From positions 49,988 to 113,987 of the forward strand of contig CASFDW010000005.1 in assembly GCA_949293595.1 (NCBI GenBank): DNA of 64,000 nt. The letters run 5' to 3'. Positions 25,369-33,245 of this stretch are shown one piece after another. Source of the DNA: an uncultured Spirochaetales bacterium. GTDB lineage: Bacteria; Spirochaetota; Spirochaetia; Sphaerochaetales; Sphaerochaetaceae. Under the pieces are notes generated by a model, which saw nothing but the letters and a program-made list of their open reading frames with translations, searched no databases and was not told the DNA's origin. The stretch's first letter is position 1; each line of letters starts with the position of its first letter. The position numbers and the translations under genes are program-made.

Positions 25369-26406
25369 TCAGAGAGGCATCGAAGAGAAATCAGGTTCCT
25401 TGAAATGCCTGTCCATCTCCTGCATCTGCTTCACCTGCGTCCTCGTCCTGACAAGATTGTGGTCCGGATAGTCGATGTGGTAGTACGTATCCCCATTGAG
25501 ATAGTCTGTAAGGAATCTGACCGCCATTATCTGGGTGAGCGTCCTTCCGCATTCCGGAATCAACGCCCTTTCAAGCTCGTCGAGGCCGTCGTTGTCATCA
25601 AGGTAGCCCTTCATGAGTGCGTTGTAAAAATCGATGGAGAAACTGACCTTTCCGAGGTCCTTCTCGTCCTCGTCGGCCGTGGAGCAGCTTGTACGGATCA
25701 TGTCACCGACGTCGAAAAGCACGGTACCGGGCATGATCGTATCGAGATCTATGAAAGTGAGATAATTGCCTGTGTCACGGTCGAAAAGCACGTTGTTGAG
25801 CTTTGTGTCGTTATGCGTGACCCATTTGCGGAGCTTGCCTGAATTGTAGAGCCTGGATATGACGGATCCGCGTTCCCTGTTTTCGAGCAGATACTCCACC
25901 TCCCTGCGGCAGGTTTCCACCCTGTTGCCATAATTGAATTCAATGGCCTTGTCGAAGTTCTCATACCGCCATATCATGTTGTGGAAATCAGGAAGGGTCT
26001 CGTAAAGCTTCGAGGCGTCCACTTTCTTGAGGGTGTTGTGGAACTCCTTCATTGCGGAGCCCATCTTGTACGCCTGCTCCGGCGTGGTCATCTTCTGATA
26101 GCTCATGGAGTTCCCGACAAAATTCATGATGCGCCAGAAGCCGCTTTCGTTTCTGACCCATGTCCGGCCATCCTTGGTCTTCTTCAGAAAAAGGACGGGC
26201 ATCTCCTTGAGGATGAGCTCGATGTTGTCCATCATCTCCTCGGGCTTGGTGAAGATCGACGTGTTCACACGCTGGAGTATGAACTCGCCTTCGTCGAACC
26301 ACAGATGGTATGTGGCGTTGATATGCCCGACATTGATCCCCTCGATCTTGACAGGATCCTTTTCAAAGCCGAAAGAACGGCAAATTCCCAAAACATCAAT
26401 TTCCAT
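25369..26406 (-). CDS. nahK: N-acetylhexosamine 1-kinase-like (aminoglycoside phosphotransferase fold)
   Basis: 345 residues, close to NahK of bifidobacteria. Matching segments are EGINVGHINATYHLWF, FILQRVNTSIFTKPEEMMDNI, the catalytic loop WVTHNDTKLNNVLFD (Asp of HND) and FIDLDTIMPGTVLFDVGDMIR (metal-binding Asp). NahK phosphorylates GlcNAc or GalNAc at O-1 in the lacto/galacto-N-biose pathway. No phosphorylase or uridylyltransferase partner lies next to it here. ATG 26406 is chosen because TATACT ends six bases upstream; a GTG at 26442 would add 12 residues ahead of that promoter. It lies just right of the opp operon on the same strand but has its own terminator. Confidence 0.82.
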   Translation of the reverse strand: MEIDVLGICRSFGFEKDPVKIEGINVGHINATYHLWFDEGEFILQRVNTSIFTKPEEMMDNIELILKEMPVLFLKKTKDGRTWVRNESGFWRIMNFVGNSMSYQKMTTPEQAYKMGSAMKEFHNTLKKVDASKLYETLPDFHNMIWRYENFDKAIEFNYGNRVETCRREVEYLLENRERGSVISRLYNSGKLRKWVTHNDTKLNNVLFDRDTGNYLTFIDLDTIMPGTVLFDVGDMIRTSCSTADEDEKDLGKVSFSIDFYNALMKGYLDDNDGLDELERALIPECGRTLTQIMAVRFLTDYLNGDTYYHIDYPDHNLVRTRTQVKQMQEMDRHFKEPDFSSMPL

Positions 26407-26412
26407 ATCAAC

Positions 26413-26418
26413 AGTATA
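26413..26418 (-). promoter_or_regulatory. -10 for leaderless nahK
   Basis: Minus-strand TATACT, gap GTTGAT, ATG 26406; no Shine-Dalgarno. Confidence 0.5.
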
Positions 26419-26449
26419 TTTAAAAAGGGGCTCCAACGCCACAAAAATA

Positions 26450-26700
26450 ATGTTCCGGCACCATTATGGGCTGGAACACCCATGGCAGCCGGGCAAACTC
26501 CAGCTCCGTCAGGAACTTCCTGGATGCATAAGGATCCAGATATCCGGCATTTCCCTGACGCACGGAAATGCGTTACACGGCTCTAGTGCAAATACGTATT
26601 CCTTTTCCCTGAACATTCGCCGATCATCCATGCATGGCAGGATGCGGCCGTCAAAACCTGGCGGGGACACTATTTTCCCTGTCCGTTTGCAAAAGCTCTT
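26450..26700 (-). pseudogene. Frameshifted C-terminal remnant, possibly DUF4432/aldose epimerase-like
   Basis: Minus-strand translation gives MFREKEYVFALEPCNAFPCV...ILMHPGSS and a stop at 26509; in the next frame it continues GKFLTELEFARLPWVF. 'EYVxALEP(C/G)N' followed by 'xxPG...TELEF' is how DUF4432 and aldose-epimerase-like proteins end. The upstream part is missing, since the space is occupied by the end of ung, and the two pieces are joined only through a one-base shift. It is called a remnant with low confidence. Confidence 0.35.
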
Positions 26701-26704
26701 GGAA

Positions 26705-27364
26705 CTACCAGATGATCGGAGTCTGTCCTGTCTTGGAAAGGAATTCGTTGCATTTGATGAAATGTCCGTTGCCAAAGAAACCACGGTATGCGCTCAACGG
26801 GCTTGGATGGGCTGATTCAAGTATCAGGTGGCAGCTCTTTTCAATCAGGGCCTTCTTGCTCCTGGCATATCCGCCCCAAAGCATGAAGACCTTCGGCCGC
26901 CCATCACGTCCGAGCTCGGCTATGGCATTGTCGGTGAAGATCTCCCATCCTTTTCCTGAATGCGAAGCCGCACGGTGGGCCTCGACGGTCAGGGTGCTGT
27001 TAAGCAGCAGAACACCCTGCGCGGCCCATCTGGTCAGATCGCAGGACCATTCCCCCTGTGCAACCCCCTCATTCATTATTTCCTCATGGATGTTCTTCAG
27101 CGAAGGAGGTTCCTCGATGCCCTCCCTTACGGAAAAGGAAAGTCCCATGGCCTGTCCTTGCTCATGATATGGATCCTGACCGACTATGACAACCTTGGTT
27201 TCAGCAAAGCCGGTGAGGCGGAAGGCATTGAAAATCTCATTCATCGGGGGATACACGGTCTTTGTCGCATACTCCGTTTTCAAAAAACGTCTGAGCCCGA
27301 GATAATAAGGCTTGACCTGCTCCTTGTCAAAGATTGGCTGCCAATCATTTCCGACATTTATCAT
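26705..27364 (-). CDS. ung: Uracil-DNA glycosylase (family 1)
   Basis: 219 residues, full length. Motif A VVIVGQDPYHEQGQAMGLSFSV carries Asp64 and His67 at the same numbers as E. coli; VLLLNSTLTVEAHRAASHSGKGWEIFTDNAI matches the uracil pocket with its Asn; the DNA-intercalating loop is SAHPSPLSAYRGFFGNGHF. It removes uracil from DNA. A GGAGGT lies eight bases before ATG and a TATAGT further upstream, so unlike several neighbours it has an ordinary leader. It separates nahK from the nag operon and breaks any kinase-nag transcript. Confidence 0.95.
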   Translation of the reverse strand: MINVGNDWQPIFDKEQVKPYYLGLRRFLKTEYATKTVYPPMNEIFNAFRLTGFAETKVVIVGQDPYHEQGQAMGLSFSVREGIEEPPSLKNIHEEIMNEGVAQGEWSCDLTRWAAQGVLLLNSTLTVEAHRAASHSGKGWEIFTDNAIAELGRDGRPKVFMLWGGYARSKKALIEKSCHLILESAHPSPLSAYRGFFGNGHFIKCNEFLSKTGQTPIIW

Positions 27365-27463
27365 GAGAACCGACCTCCATGGAAGAATCCACTATAGTCT
27401 AGCACGTACGAATGCGGCATGGAAGAAGCAAAAGAGAGCTGCATGGGAACCCACCACTGGTCA

Positions 27464-27498
27464 GAAAAAGGAGGAGCCGTCGAAACACGGCTCCTCCG
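27464..27498 (-). terminator. Rho-independent terminator of the gntR-dctPQM-nagAB operon
   Basis: GGAGGAGCCGT (27470-27480) pairs with ACGGCTCCTCC (27487-27497), an 11-bp stem with a six-base loop, followed on the minus strand by TTTTT. Confidence 0.9.
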
Positions 27499-27517
27499 AA
27501 CACCAATACACAAACCC

Positions 27518-28258
27518 TCACAGCTGCATCAAAGCCGAGGCCGCAGCCTTGTCGATGAAGAGATTCCAATCAGGATGGGTCTTCATCAATGTAGCCGGGA
27601 CCATCGGGTCAACCTTCTTCGTGATCGTGTTGTAAACGGCCTCCGCCTTCACGGCATGCGGTACGGATGAAACAATATGGCGGCAAGCCATGATCTGTTT
27701 AGGACACATCGTGATGGCCTGCTTCGGAACATCCTCGAACGTCTTGAACCAGCCTTCCCCGACCTGCTGCATCCTGCATCTCTCATCCAGGTTCACAACC
27801 TTGTAAGCCACATCGGTATCAAAATCCGCAGGTGGATCGTTGAATGCGATATGACCATTTTCTCCGATTCCGATAACACCGACATCTATCTCGTCCGACC
27901 TGAGCTCCTTCGTGAGTTCCGCGATGTTCTTCCCAACATCACCCTCGCCGTTGACGAAGTGTGCAGCCTTGAGTCCGACCTTGGAAACAAAGCGCTCCTT
28001 GAGATACTTCCTGAAACTTGCTCCATGGCTTTCCGGAAGCGCCACGTACTCGTCGAGATGGAACATCTCCACCTTGGACCAGTCGACATCCTTCTTCACA
28101 AGCGCATCGAGAGTCTCGAACTGGCTCGCCCCCGTGCTCAGGATTATCCTGGCATGGCCCTTCTCACGGATTGCATCGTTGATCAGCTGCGCAATCTTAC
28201 AGGCAGCCTTCTCCCCCAATTCCACAGGTGTCATTGAAACACTTATGCTGATACTCAT
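27518..28258 (-). CDS. nagB: NagB-family deaminase (short form)
   Basis: 246 residues. Segments: RIILSTGASQFETLDALV, VEMFHLDEYVALPESHGASFRKYLKERF, IDVGVIGIGENGHIAFNDPPADF (catalytic Asp/His region) and VPKQAITMCPKQIMACRHIVSSVPHAVKAEAVYNTIT. It is shorter than the NagB at 8960 and lacks its C-terminal extension, as in the non-allosteric Bacillus-type enzymes. It should convert glucosamine 6-phosphate to fructose 6-phosphate. Last gene of the operon, 13 bases after nagA, with AAGGAG before the ATG. Confidence 0.9.
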   Translation of the reverse strand: MSISISVSMTPVELGEKAACKIAQLINDAIREKGHARIILSTGASQFETLDALVKKDVDWSKVEMFHLDEYVALPESHGASFRKYLKERFVSKVGLKAAHFVNGEGDVGKNIAELTKELRSDEIDVGVIGIGENGHIAFNDPPADFDTDVAYKVVNLDERCRMQQVGEGWFKTFEDVPKQAITMCPKQIMACRHIVSSVPHAVKAEAVYNTITKKVDPMVPATLMKTHPDWNLFIDKAAASALMQL

Positions 28259-28271
28259 CTCACACTCTCCT

Positions 28272-29438
28272 TCAAACTATTTTTCCTGCAGCAACAACCT
28301 TATCAACGCTGCAGTCTTCATTCAAAATCACGAGATCCGCCCTTTTCCCGACCTCGATCGAACCGGTTTCACAACCAAGTCCGATGAGCTCGGCAGGATG
28401 GAGCGAAGTCATATACGCCGCTTCAGGCTCGGTCAGGCCGACAAGTTTGACCAAGGTTCGGAAAAGCCTGTTGCCAGTGGCGACGGAACCGGCAAAGCAT
28501 GAACGGTCCGGCATTTTTGCAATACCATCCTCTATGATGACCTCCTGACCGTTGCTCCTGGGGCCGAGGATCGACGGACCGTCCGACATTCCGGCACCTC
28601 TCATGCTATCGGTGCAGGCAGTGATCATCCGCCTGTCTTTACACTTCATGATCAGCTTCAGAAGATCCGGTGGCAGATGCAGCCCGTCGCATATGAGCTC
28701 GACATTCAATCCGTCTATGAGATATCCGCTCTCCACCGTTCCAAGTATCCTGAATCCGCCTTTCCTGACTATCGTGGACATTCCGGAATAGAAATGGGTC
28801 AGAAGCGACAGGCCATGGTCGCAGGCACGTGAAATGTCGTCGTATGTGGCTGCCGTATGTCCTGCGGAGAAAAGAATTCCGCAATCACGCAGGTCATCCA
28901 TCATTTTTATGGCCCCATCGAGCTCCGGAGCCACGGACCAACGCTTCACCGCTCCTCCGGCAGCCTCCATTATCCTCATGTAATGGTCTTTGGACGGAGT
29001 CCTGATGTACCTGGCATCCTGTGCGCCCTTCTCCACCATGTCAAAGTAGGGTCCTTCGAGATGGACACCGGGCATGTCCGGTAAAAGCGCTCCGGAGGAT
29101 CTGGCCTTTTTGAAATTATCCAGAAAAAGGAACAGGTCCTCGTCGCTCGAGGTTAGCGTGGTCGGAAGCACCGTGGTTGTGCCATGGTCAAGTTCACATT
29201 CCGCGGCGACGATGATATCCTCCACCGTACCGTCCATGTAGTCCCGGCCACCGGCACCATGCGTATGCAGATCGACGAACCCGGGGACAAGCAGTCTTCC
29301 ACCGGCGTCAATGGTCTCGCACGGCGCAGCCAACGGCCTTCCCTCCCCGACAGAGACAATCCTGTCTCCGTCGGTCATCACGAATCCTTCTGCGACCTTG
29401 TCCTTCAACACGACCCTGGCATTATGTATCAATAACAT
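28272..29438 (-). CDS. nagA: N-acetylglucosamine-6-phosphate deacetylase
   Basis: 388 residues, amidohydrolase fold. FVDLHTHGAGGRDYMDG (His-x-His metal site), PGVHLEGPYFDMVEKGAQD (Glu), FSAGHTAATYDDI (His), TACTDSMRGAGM (Asp) and the C-terminal LHPAELIGLGCETGSIEVGKRADLVIL are all typical. It yields glucosamine 6-phosphate and acetate. ATG 29438 has AGGAG seven bases upstream, better than the TTG two codons earlier. It sits between dctM and nagB in one operon, 10 bases after dctM. Confidence 0.93.
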   Translation of the reverse strand: MLLIHNARVVLKDKVAEGFVMTDGDRIVSVGEGRPLAAPCETIDAGGRLLVPGFVDLHTHGAGGRDYMDGTVEDIIVAAECELDHGTTTVLPTTLTSSDEDLFLFLDNFKKARSSGALLPDMPGVHLEGPYFDMVEKGAQDARYIRTPSKDHYMRIMEAAGGAVKRWSVAPELDGAIKMMDDLRDCGILFSAGHTAATYDDISRACDHGLSLLTHFYSGMSTIVRKGGFRILGTVESGYLIDGLNVELICDGLHLPPDLLKLIMKCKDRRMITACTDSMRGAGMSDGPSILGPRSNGQEVIIEDGIAKMPDRSCFAGSVATGNRLFRTLVKLVGLTEPEAAYMTSLHPAELIGLGCETGSIEVGKRADLVILNEDCSVDKVVAAGKIV

Positions 29439-29448
29439 TTGCAAGCTC

Positions 29449-30750
29449 CTAGATATAGCCCAGCGCAGCCGGAAGAATCGTCGAGATCTGCGGTATGAGC
29501 ATAATCAAAAGAGTAACACAAATATACGTCAGATAGAACGGCAGAAATCCCTTGAGTGCATCCTCCATCCTTATGCCGGCTATCGAGCATCCGGCCCACA
29601 GCGAAGTGCCGACAGGAGGGGTGAGCACGCCCATGCCCAAGGCAAGAACCGTGATGATGCCGAAATGATACGGATTGTACCCATACTGCATCGCGACCGG
29701 GAAGAATATCGGAGTAAGCATTATGATCAAAATACCCATGTCCATGAAGCAGCCCGCGATGAACATCAGCAGTATCATCAGCAGCATTCCGAGGATCGGA
29801 TTGCTGGTTACTGACATGAGTGCGTTCGCAACCATCGTCGGCACCTTGAGATAGGAAAGACAATAGCTGAAAGCGCTCGATGTGGCGATGATCGCCAGAA
29901 CCGTTCCCAATGTCTTGAGCGACTTGAGCATGCACCCAATGAAAACCTTGAACGTCATCGTCTTATATACGAATGCTGTTATCACAAGTGCATATACGGC
30001 GGCTATTGCTCCGGATTCGGTAGCGGTAAAAACACCACCGAGGATACCACCGGCAACGATGATGATTGTCACAAGCCCAAGAAGGGCCTCCTTGCAGATC
30101 GTGATGTTCTCCTTCCAGGATTTCTTTTCGGAAACAGGATATTTCTTTTTTACGGAGATCACGAAGGAGCAGATGCAGAGAGCCAGGGTCAGCAACACCC
30201 CGGGGATGTATCCGGCCATGAACATCGTGCTGATGGAAAGACTGCTACCCGCAGCCATGATGTAGAATATCATGTTCTGTGACGGAGGTATGATTATTCC
30301 CTCGACGCTGCTGGTGCAGGTGACCGCAACGGAGAAATCGGCATCATATCCTTCCTTGACCATCGCGGGGATCAGGAACGAACCGATCGAGGAGACATCC
30401 GCGATCGATGATCCGGAGATACCGCCGAAGAACATGGACACGACACAGTTCACGATGGCCGTACCACCCCTCATCCTGCCGACGAGGACGTTGCAGAACT
30501 TCGTCAGCCTGTCGGAGATGCCGCCATCGGTCATGAACTGGGCCATTATGATGAAGAACGGCACGCACATGAAGGTGAAGCTGGTGATTCCGGTAGACAT
30601 CTTCTGGAACAGGTTCAGATACGGTATTCCAAGATACCCCGCAGTAAACAATGCGGAAATACCAAGACAGAAAGATATGGGAACCCTGCAGATCATCAGA
30701 ACGGCAAGGGATCCGAAAAGGATCATGCATCCTACGGCGACTTCACTCAT
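29449..30750 (-). CDS. dctM: TRAP transporter large permease (DctM)
   Basis: 433 residues, 12-13 helices. DctM hallmarks: PFFIIMAQFMTDGGISDRLTKFCNVLVGRMRGGTAIVNCVVSMFFGGISGSSIADVSSIG near the middle of the first half and GCFMDMGILIIMLTPIFFPVAMQYGYNPYHFGIITVLALGMGVLTPPVGTSLW near the end (each cited only as a region). It is the channel of a sodium-driven importer with DctQ and DctP. Its ATG overlaps the dctQ stop by four bases and has AGGAGG upstream. Confidence 0.94.
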   Translation of the reverse strand: MSEVAVGCMILFGSLAVLMICRVPISFCLGISALFTAGYLGIPYLNLFQKMSTGITSFTFMCVPFFIIMAQFMTDGGISDRLTKFCNVLVGRMRGGTAIVNCVVSMFFGGISGSSIADVSSIGSFLIPAMVKEGYDADFSVAVTCTSSVEGIIIPPSQNMIFYIMAAGSSLSISTMFMAGYIPGVLLTLALCICSFVISVKKKYPVSEKKSWKENITICKEALLGLVTIIIVAGGILGGVFTATESGAIAAVYALVITAFVYKTMTFKVFIGCMLKSLKTLGTVLAIIATSSAFSYCLSYLKVPTMVANALMSVTSNPILGMLLMILLMFIAGCFMDMGILIIMLTPIFFPVAMQYGYNPYHFGIITVLALGMGVLTPPVGTSLWAGCSIAGIRMEDALKGFLPFYLTYICVTLLIMLIPQISTILPAALGYI

Positions 30751-31328
30751 ATCACACCTCCTTTTTCCTGGACCTTCTGCTTGACCTGTTCTTCGAAAGA
30801 GGCCGAGGCGAAGTCCTTCGCCCTGTACTCATCTATCGGTGTCATGCACACATTGAGGAAGTTGGAGATGCAGTATATGCTCATAAGCACGCCGCCCACC
30901 ACGAGCGGAAGATATCTCCAGATGTAGGAAAACCCTGTTGCGGGCTGGATCTTTCTAAGATTGAGCTGCGAAAGCAGTACTCCGTAATAAGTCAATTCTA
31001 TAAAAAACCAGAGAAGAATCAGATGACGCAGGATGTCAAGAAACTTTCTTCCTCTTGCCGGAGTCTTATTGTAAAAAGCAAAAATGGCGGCATGGTCATC
31101 AAGATAGATGTCTATCGGCATGCACAGATAACCGAACCAAACGAGAAGCATCAGCGTCGCTTCCTCGGACCAGCTGAACGGACTATGGAACACAAAGCGG
31201 CATATCACCTGCACAAAGGTTATCGCGGTCATTATCATAAGCATCACCGCACATACATACCTTTCAACATGTACAAGCCGGTCCAATCCGTTCCGTAAAC
31301 TCTTGTTGAATGTTTTTAAAGCTCCCAT
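30747..31328 (-). CDS. dctQ: TRAP transporter small permease (DctQ)
   Basis: 193 residues with four helices. The region ITFVQVICRFVFHSPFSWSEEATLMLLVWFGYLC is the DctQ signature, with 'R..F..P..W.EE'. It joins DctM to the binding protein. ATG 31328 is preferred: AGGAA lies nine bases upstream and longer frames run through the hairpin region. It ends inside the dctM start. Confidence 0.9.
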   Translation of the reverse strand: MGALKTFNKSLRNGLDRLVHVERYVCAVMLMIMTAITFVQVICRFVFHSPFSWSEEATLMLLVWFGYLCMPIDIYLDDHAAIFAFYNKTPARGRKFLDILRHLILLWFFIELTYYGVLLSQLNLRKIQPATGFSYIWRYLPLVVGGVLMSIYCISNFLNVCMTPIDEYRAKDFASASFEEQVKQKVQEKGGVI

Positions 31329-31355
31329 GAACGTTTTCCTAAATGATCGTAATAT

Positions 31356-31380
31356 TGCAGGAGGCATGAAGCCTCCTGCA
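31356..31380 (-). promoter_or_regulatory. Intercistronic stem-loop between dctP and dctQ
   Basis: A perfect 10-bp stem TGCAGGAGGC / GCCTCCTGCA with a five-base loop and no T-run. Such hairpins after a binding-protein gene usually protect its mRNA 3' end or attenuate read-through, keeping the binding protein in excess. Confidence 0.7.
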
Positions 31381-31393
31381 GTCACTCTGTAAG

Positions 31394-32383
31394 TCAGTTG
31401 ATTTTCTTGATTGCGTCAATAACCTCGGCATACTGAGGATACATATCATAGATATCGGCAACAGCATCCTGGAATTCCTTGACGTCGACATCGATGACCT
31501 GGCAACCGGCTGCCTCGACCGCGGCGCGGCTTTCATTCTGATAGTCGTCCATCGCCTTCCTCTGCCATGTTGCGGCCTCATCGGCGGCTTCCTGTACGGC
31601 AGCCTGCTGCTCGGGAGAAAGCTTGTTCCATGTGGTGAGGCTGATGAGAAGTACGGCAGGAGGAGCCATGTGTCCGTCAAGCGAGTAATACTTGGCAACC
31701 TCGTAATGTCCGGAGGTGTAGTACGAAACGAAATCGTTCTCGGCAGCATCGACGACACCGGTCTGCAATCCCTGGTACACCTCGCCGTAGTCCATCGGAG
31801 TTGCGGCTCCGCCCAGAAGCTCGACCATCTTGATCGCAACATTGGAGGGCTGGACCCTGACCTTCATTCCGTTCATGTCGGCCACGCATGTGATCGGTTT
31901 CTTCGTGGTATAGAAGTTTCTCGAACCTGCTTCGAGGTACGCAAGATTCTTCATGTTGTACTTTTCCTCGAGAACCTTGTCCAAGGACTGTCCGATCTCG
32001 CCGTCAAGCACCTTGTATTTCTGCTCGGTGCTGGTGAAGATGTACGGAAGCGAATATACACCGACTTCATCCGCTGTCGCCTGCAGGGCGGAAGTATTGA
32101 CGCGGGCGAGATCAAGCGTTCCGGCCTGAACCTGGTCGATGGTCTCGTTTTCAGAACCTAGCTGCGCATCGAGATAAACCTCGACCTTGACGCTTCCATT
32201 GGTCTTCTGCTCGACGAGTTCCGCAAACTTCATCATCCCCTGTGACACAGGGTTGTTGGCGGGCTGGTTCTCAGCAAGCTTGAGAGTGATCACACCACCG
32301 GAGCTTTCCTTACCTCCCTGGGCGAAGACCACTGATGAAAGGCACATGATCAAAACCAAAGCCAAAACTAAAACTTTTTTCAT
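31394..32383 (-). CDS. dctP: TRAP transporter solute-binding protein (DctP)
   Basis: 329 residues. Signal peptide MKKVLVLALVLIMCLSSVVFA, then QGGKESSGGVITLKLAENQP. Family features: NPVSQGMMKFAELVEQKTNGSVKVEVY, GSENETIDQVQAGTLDLARV, a conserved Arg in MKVRVQPSNVAIKMVELLGGAATPMDYGEVYQGLQTGVVDAAEN which in DctP proteins salts the ligand carboxylate. The ligand is therefore probably an organic acid or acid sugar. Gene 2 of the operon, 12 bases after gntR, with AGGAGG before ATG. Confidence 0.93.
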   Translation of the reverse strand: MKKVLVLALVLIMCLSSVVFAQGGKESSGGVITLKLAENQPANNPVSQGMMKFAELVEQKTNGSVKVEVYLDAQLGSENETIDQVQAGTLDLARVNTSALQATADEVGVYSLPYIFTSTEQKYKVLDGEIGQSLDKVLEEKYNMKNLAYLEAGSRNFYTTKKPITCVADMNGMKVRVQPSNVAIKMVELLGGAATPMDYGEVYQGLQTGVVDAAENDFVSYYTSGHYEVAKYYSLDGHMAPPAVLLISLTTWNKLSPEQQAAVQEAADEAATWQRKAMDDYQNESRAAVEAAGCQVIDVDVKEFQDAVADIYDMYPQYAEVIDAIKKIN

Positions 32384-32395
32384 CGAAAACCTCCT

Positions 32396-33109
32396 TTAGT
32401 CGATGATTTTTACATTATCAAAGGCGACGAAACAACCGGATATGAAATTGAAAAGGTTCATGGCTCCGGCTCCTCCGAACTTCCTTAACGATGCGATTTT
32501 CTGTTTCTCCCCGAGATCCTGCTGCTGCCCCAGCAGCTCACAGGTCTTCTCAATATTTCCATGTTCAAGATTATCAAGAATCTCGAGATACATCTCCGGC
32601 GTCTTGAAATTGAGCGAAACCAGAGAAAGCAGGTTGATGAGCTTCATGCGCATATACATGACCTTATAGGCTTTGATCAGCAGGCCGTTGCCCGCAGCCT
32701 CCACCAATCCGTTGTGATAGTCTATGTCATTGGCAAGGGCCTCTATGTACCTTCCGGTCTTCAGGCATTCATCCTCCTTGATGCACAGCTCACGCAAATG
32801 GGACAGATCGGCCTTCTTCGAAATCAAAATCGGAACGACTGCCAATTCCAGGCATTTCCTTGCCTCGTAAAGCTCGTGTATGAATTCCTCGGTGATCTCT
32901 ATGACATGGAAACCGTTGTCCGTTTCAACAACTATCCCGTCCGCCACGAGCTTGAGGATGGCCTGACGTATGGGGGTCCTGGAGATGCCTATCTTTTTGC
33001 TGAGAACGAAATCCGATACCGCCGCCCCCGGTGGAAGCTCATATGTGAAAATCATTCCACTGATGATCGAATATGATTTAGAGACGAGATCGATACTGGG
33101 ATGTGGCAA
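32396..33109 (-). CDS. GntR-family (FCD-type) transcriptional regulator
   Basis: 237 residues. The N-terminal winged helix reads LPPGAAVSDFVLSKKIGISRTPIRQAILKLVADGIVVETDNGFHVIEI; the C-terminal all-helical FCD ligand-binding domain follows (YEARKCLELAVVPILI...). FCD regulators sense small acids, amino sugars or uronates. Start: TTG 33109, seven bases after AGGAGG; the longer frame starts at another TTG with no Shine-Dalgarno and would overlap the operator. First gene of the gntR-dctPQM-nagA-nagB operon, presumably self-regulating it. Confidence 0.88.
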   Translation of the reverse strand: MPHPSIDLVSKSYSIISGMIFTYELPPGAAVSDFVLSKKIGISRTPIRQAILKLVADGIVVETDNGFHVIEITEEFIHELYEARKCLELAVVPILISKKADLSHLRELCIKEDECLKTGRYIEALANDIDYHNGLVEAAGNGLLIKAYKVMYMRMKLINLLSLVSLNFKTPEMYLEILDNLEHGNIEKTCELLGQQQDLGEKQKIASLRKFGGAGAMNLFNFISGCFVAFDNVKIID

Positions 33110-33127
33110 TGAAACACCTCCTGAACT

Positions 33128-33139
33128 AGTGTATACACT
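33128..33139. promoter_or_regulatory. GntR-type palindromic operator
   Basis: AGTGTATACACT is a perfect 12-bp palindrome around GTATAC, the core of many FadR/FCD-subfamily operators. It lies 18 bases upstream of the TTG start of gntR. Confidence 0.6.
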
Positions 33140-33206
33140 TAATGTATTCAATCCTTAAATAGAGAATACCACACATCGACCTGCTGTCAATAAAAAAATA
33201 CGGGTA

Positions 33207-33233
33207 GAAAAAAAGTGCCCTGCTCCGGGCACT
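33207..33233 (-). terminator. Rho-independent terminator after nrnA
   Basis: AGTGCCC (33214-33220) pairs with GGGCACT (33227-33233), with a run of T on the minus strand (A at 33207-33213). Confidence 0.85.
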
Positions 33234-33245
33234 CTTCAACAGAAA

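Noticed and set aside
27518..33109. Sialic acid catabolic operon
   Set aside because: A TRAP importer with nagAB invites this reading, but nanA, nanK and nanE are absent, so the substrate is left open.
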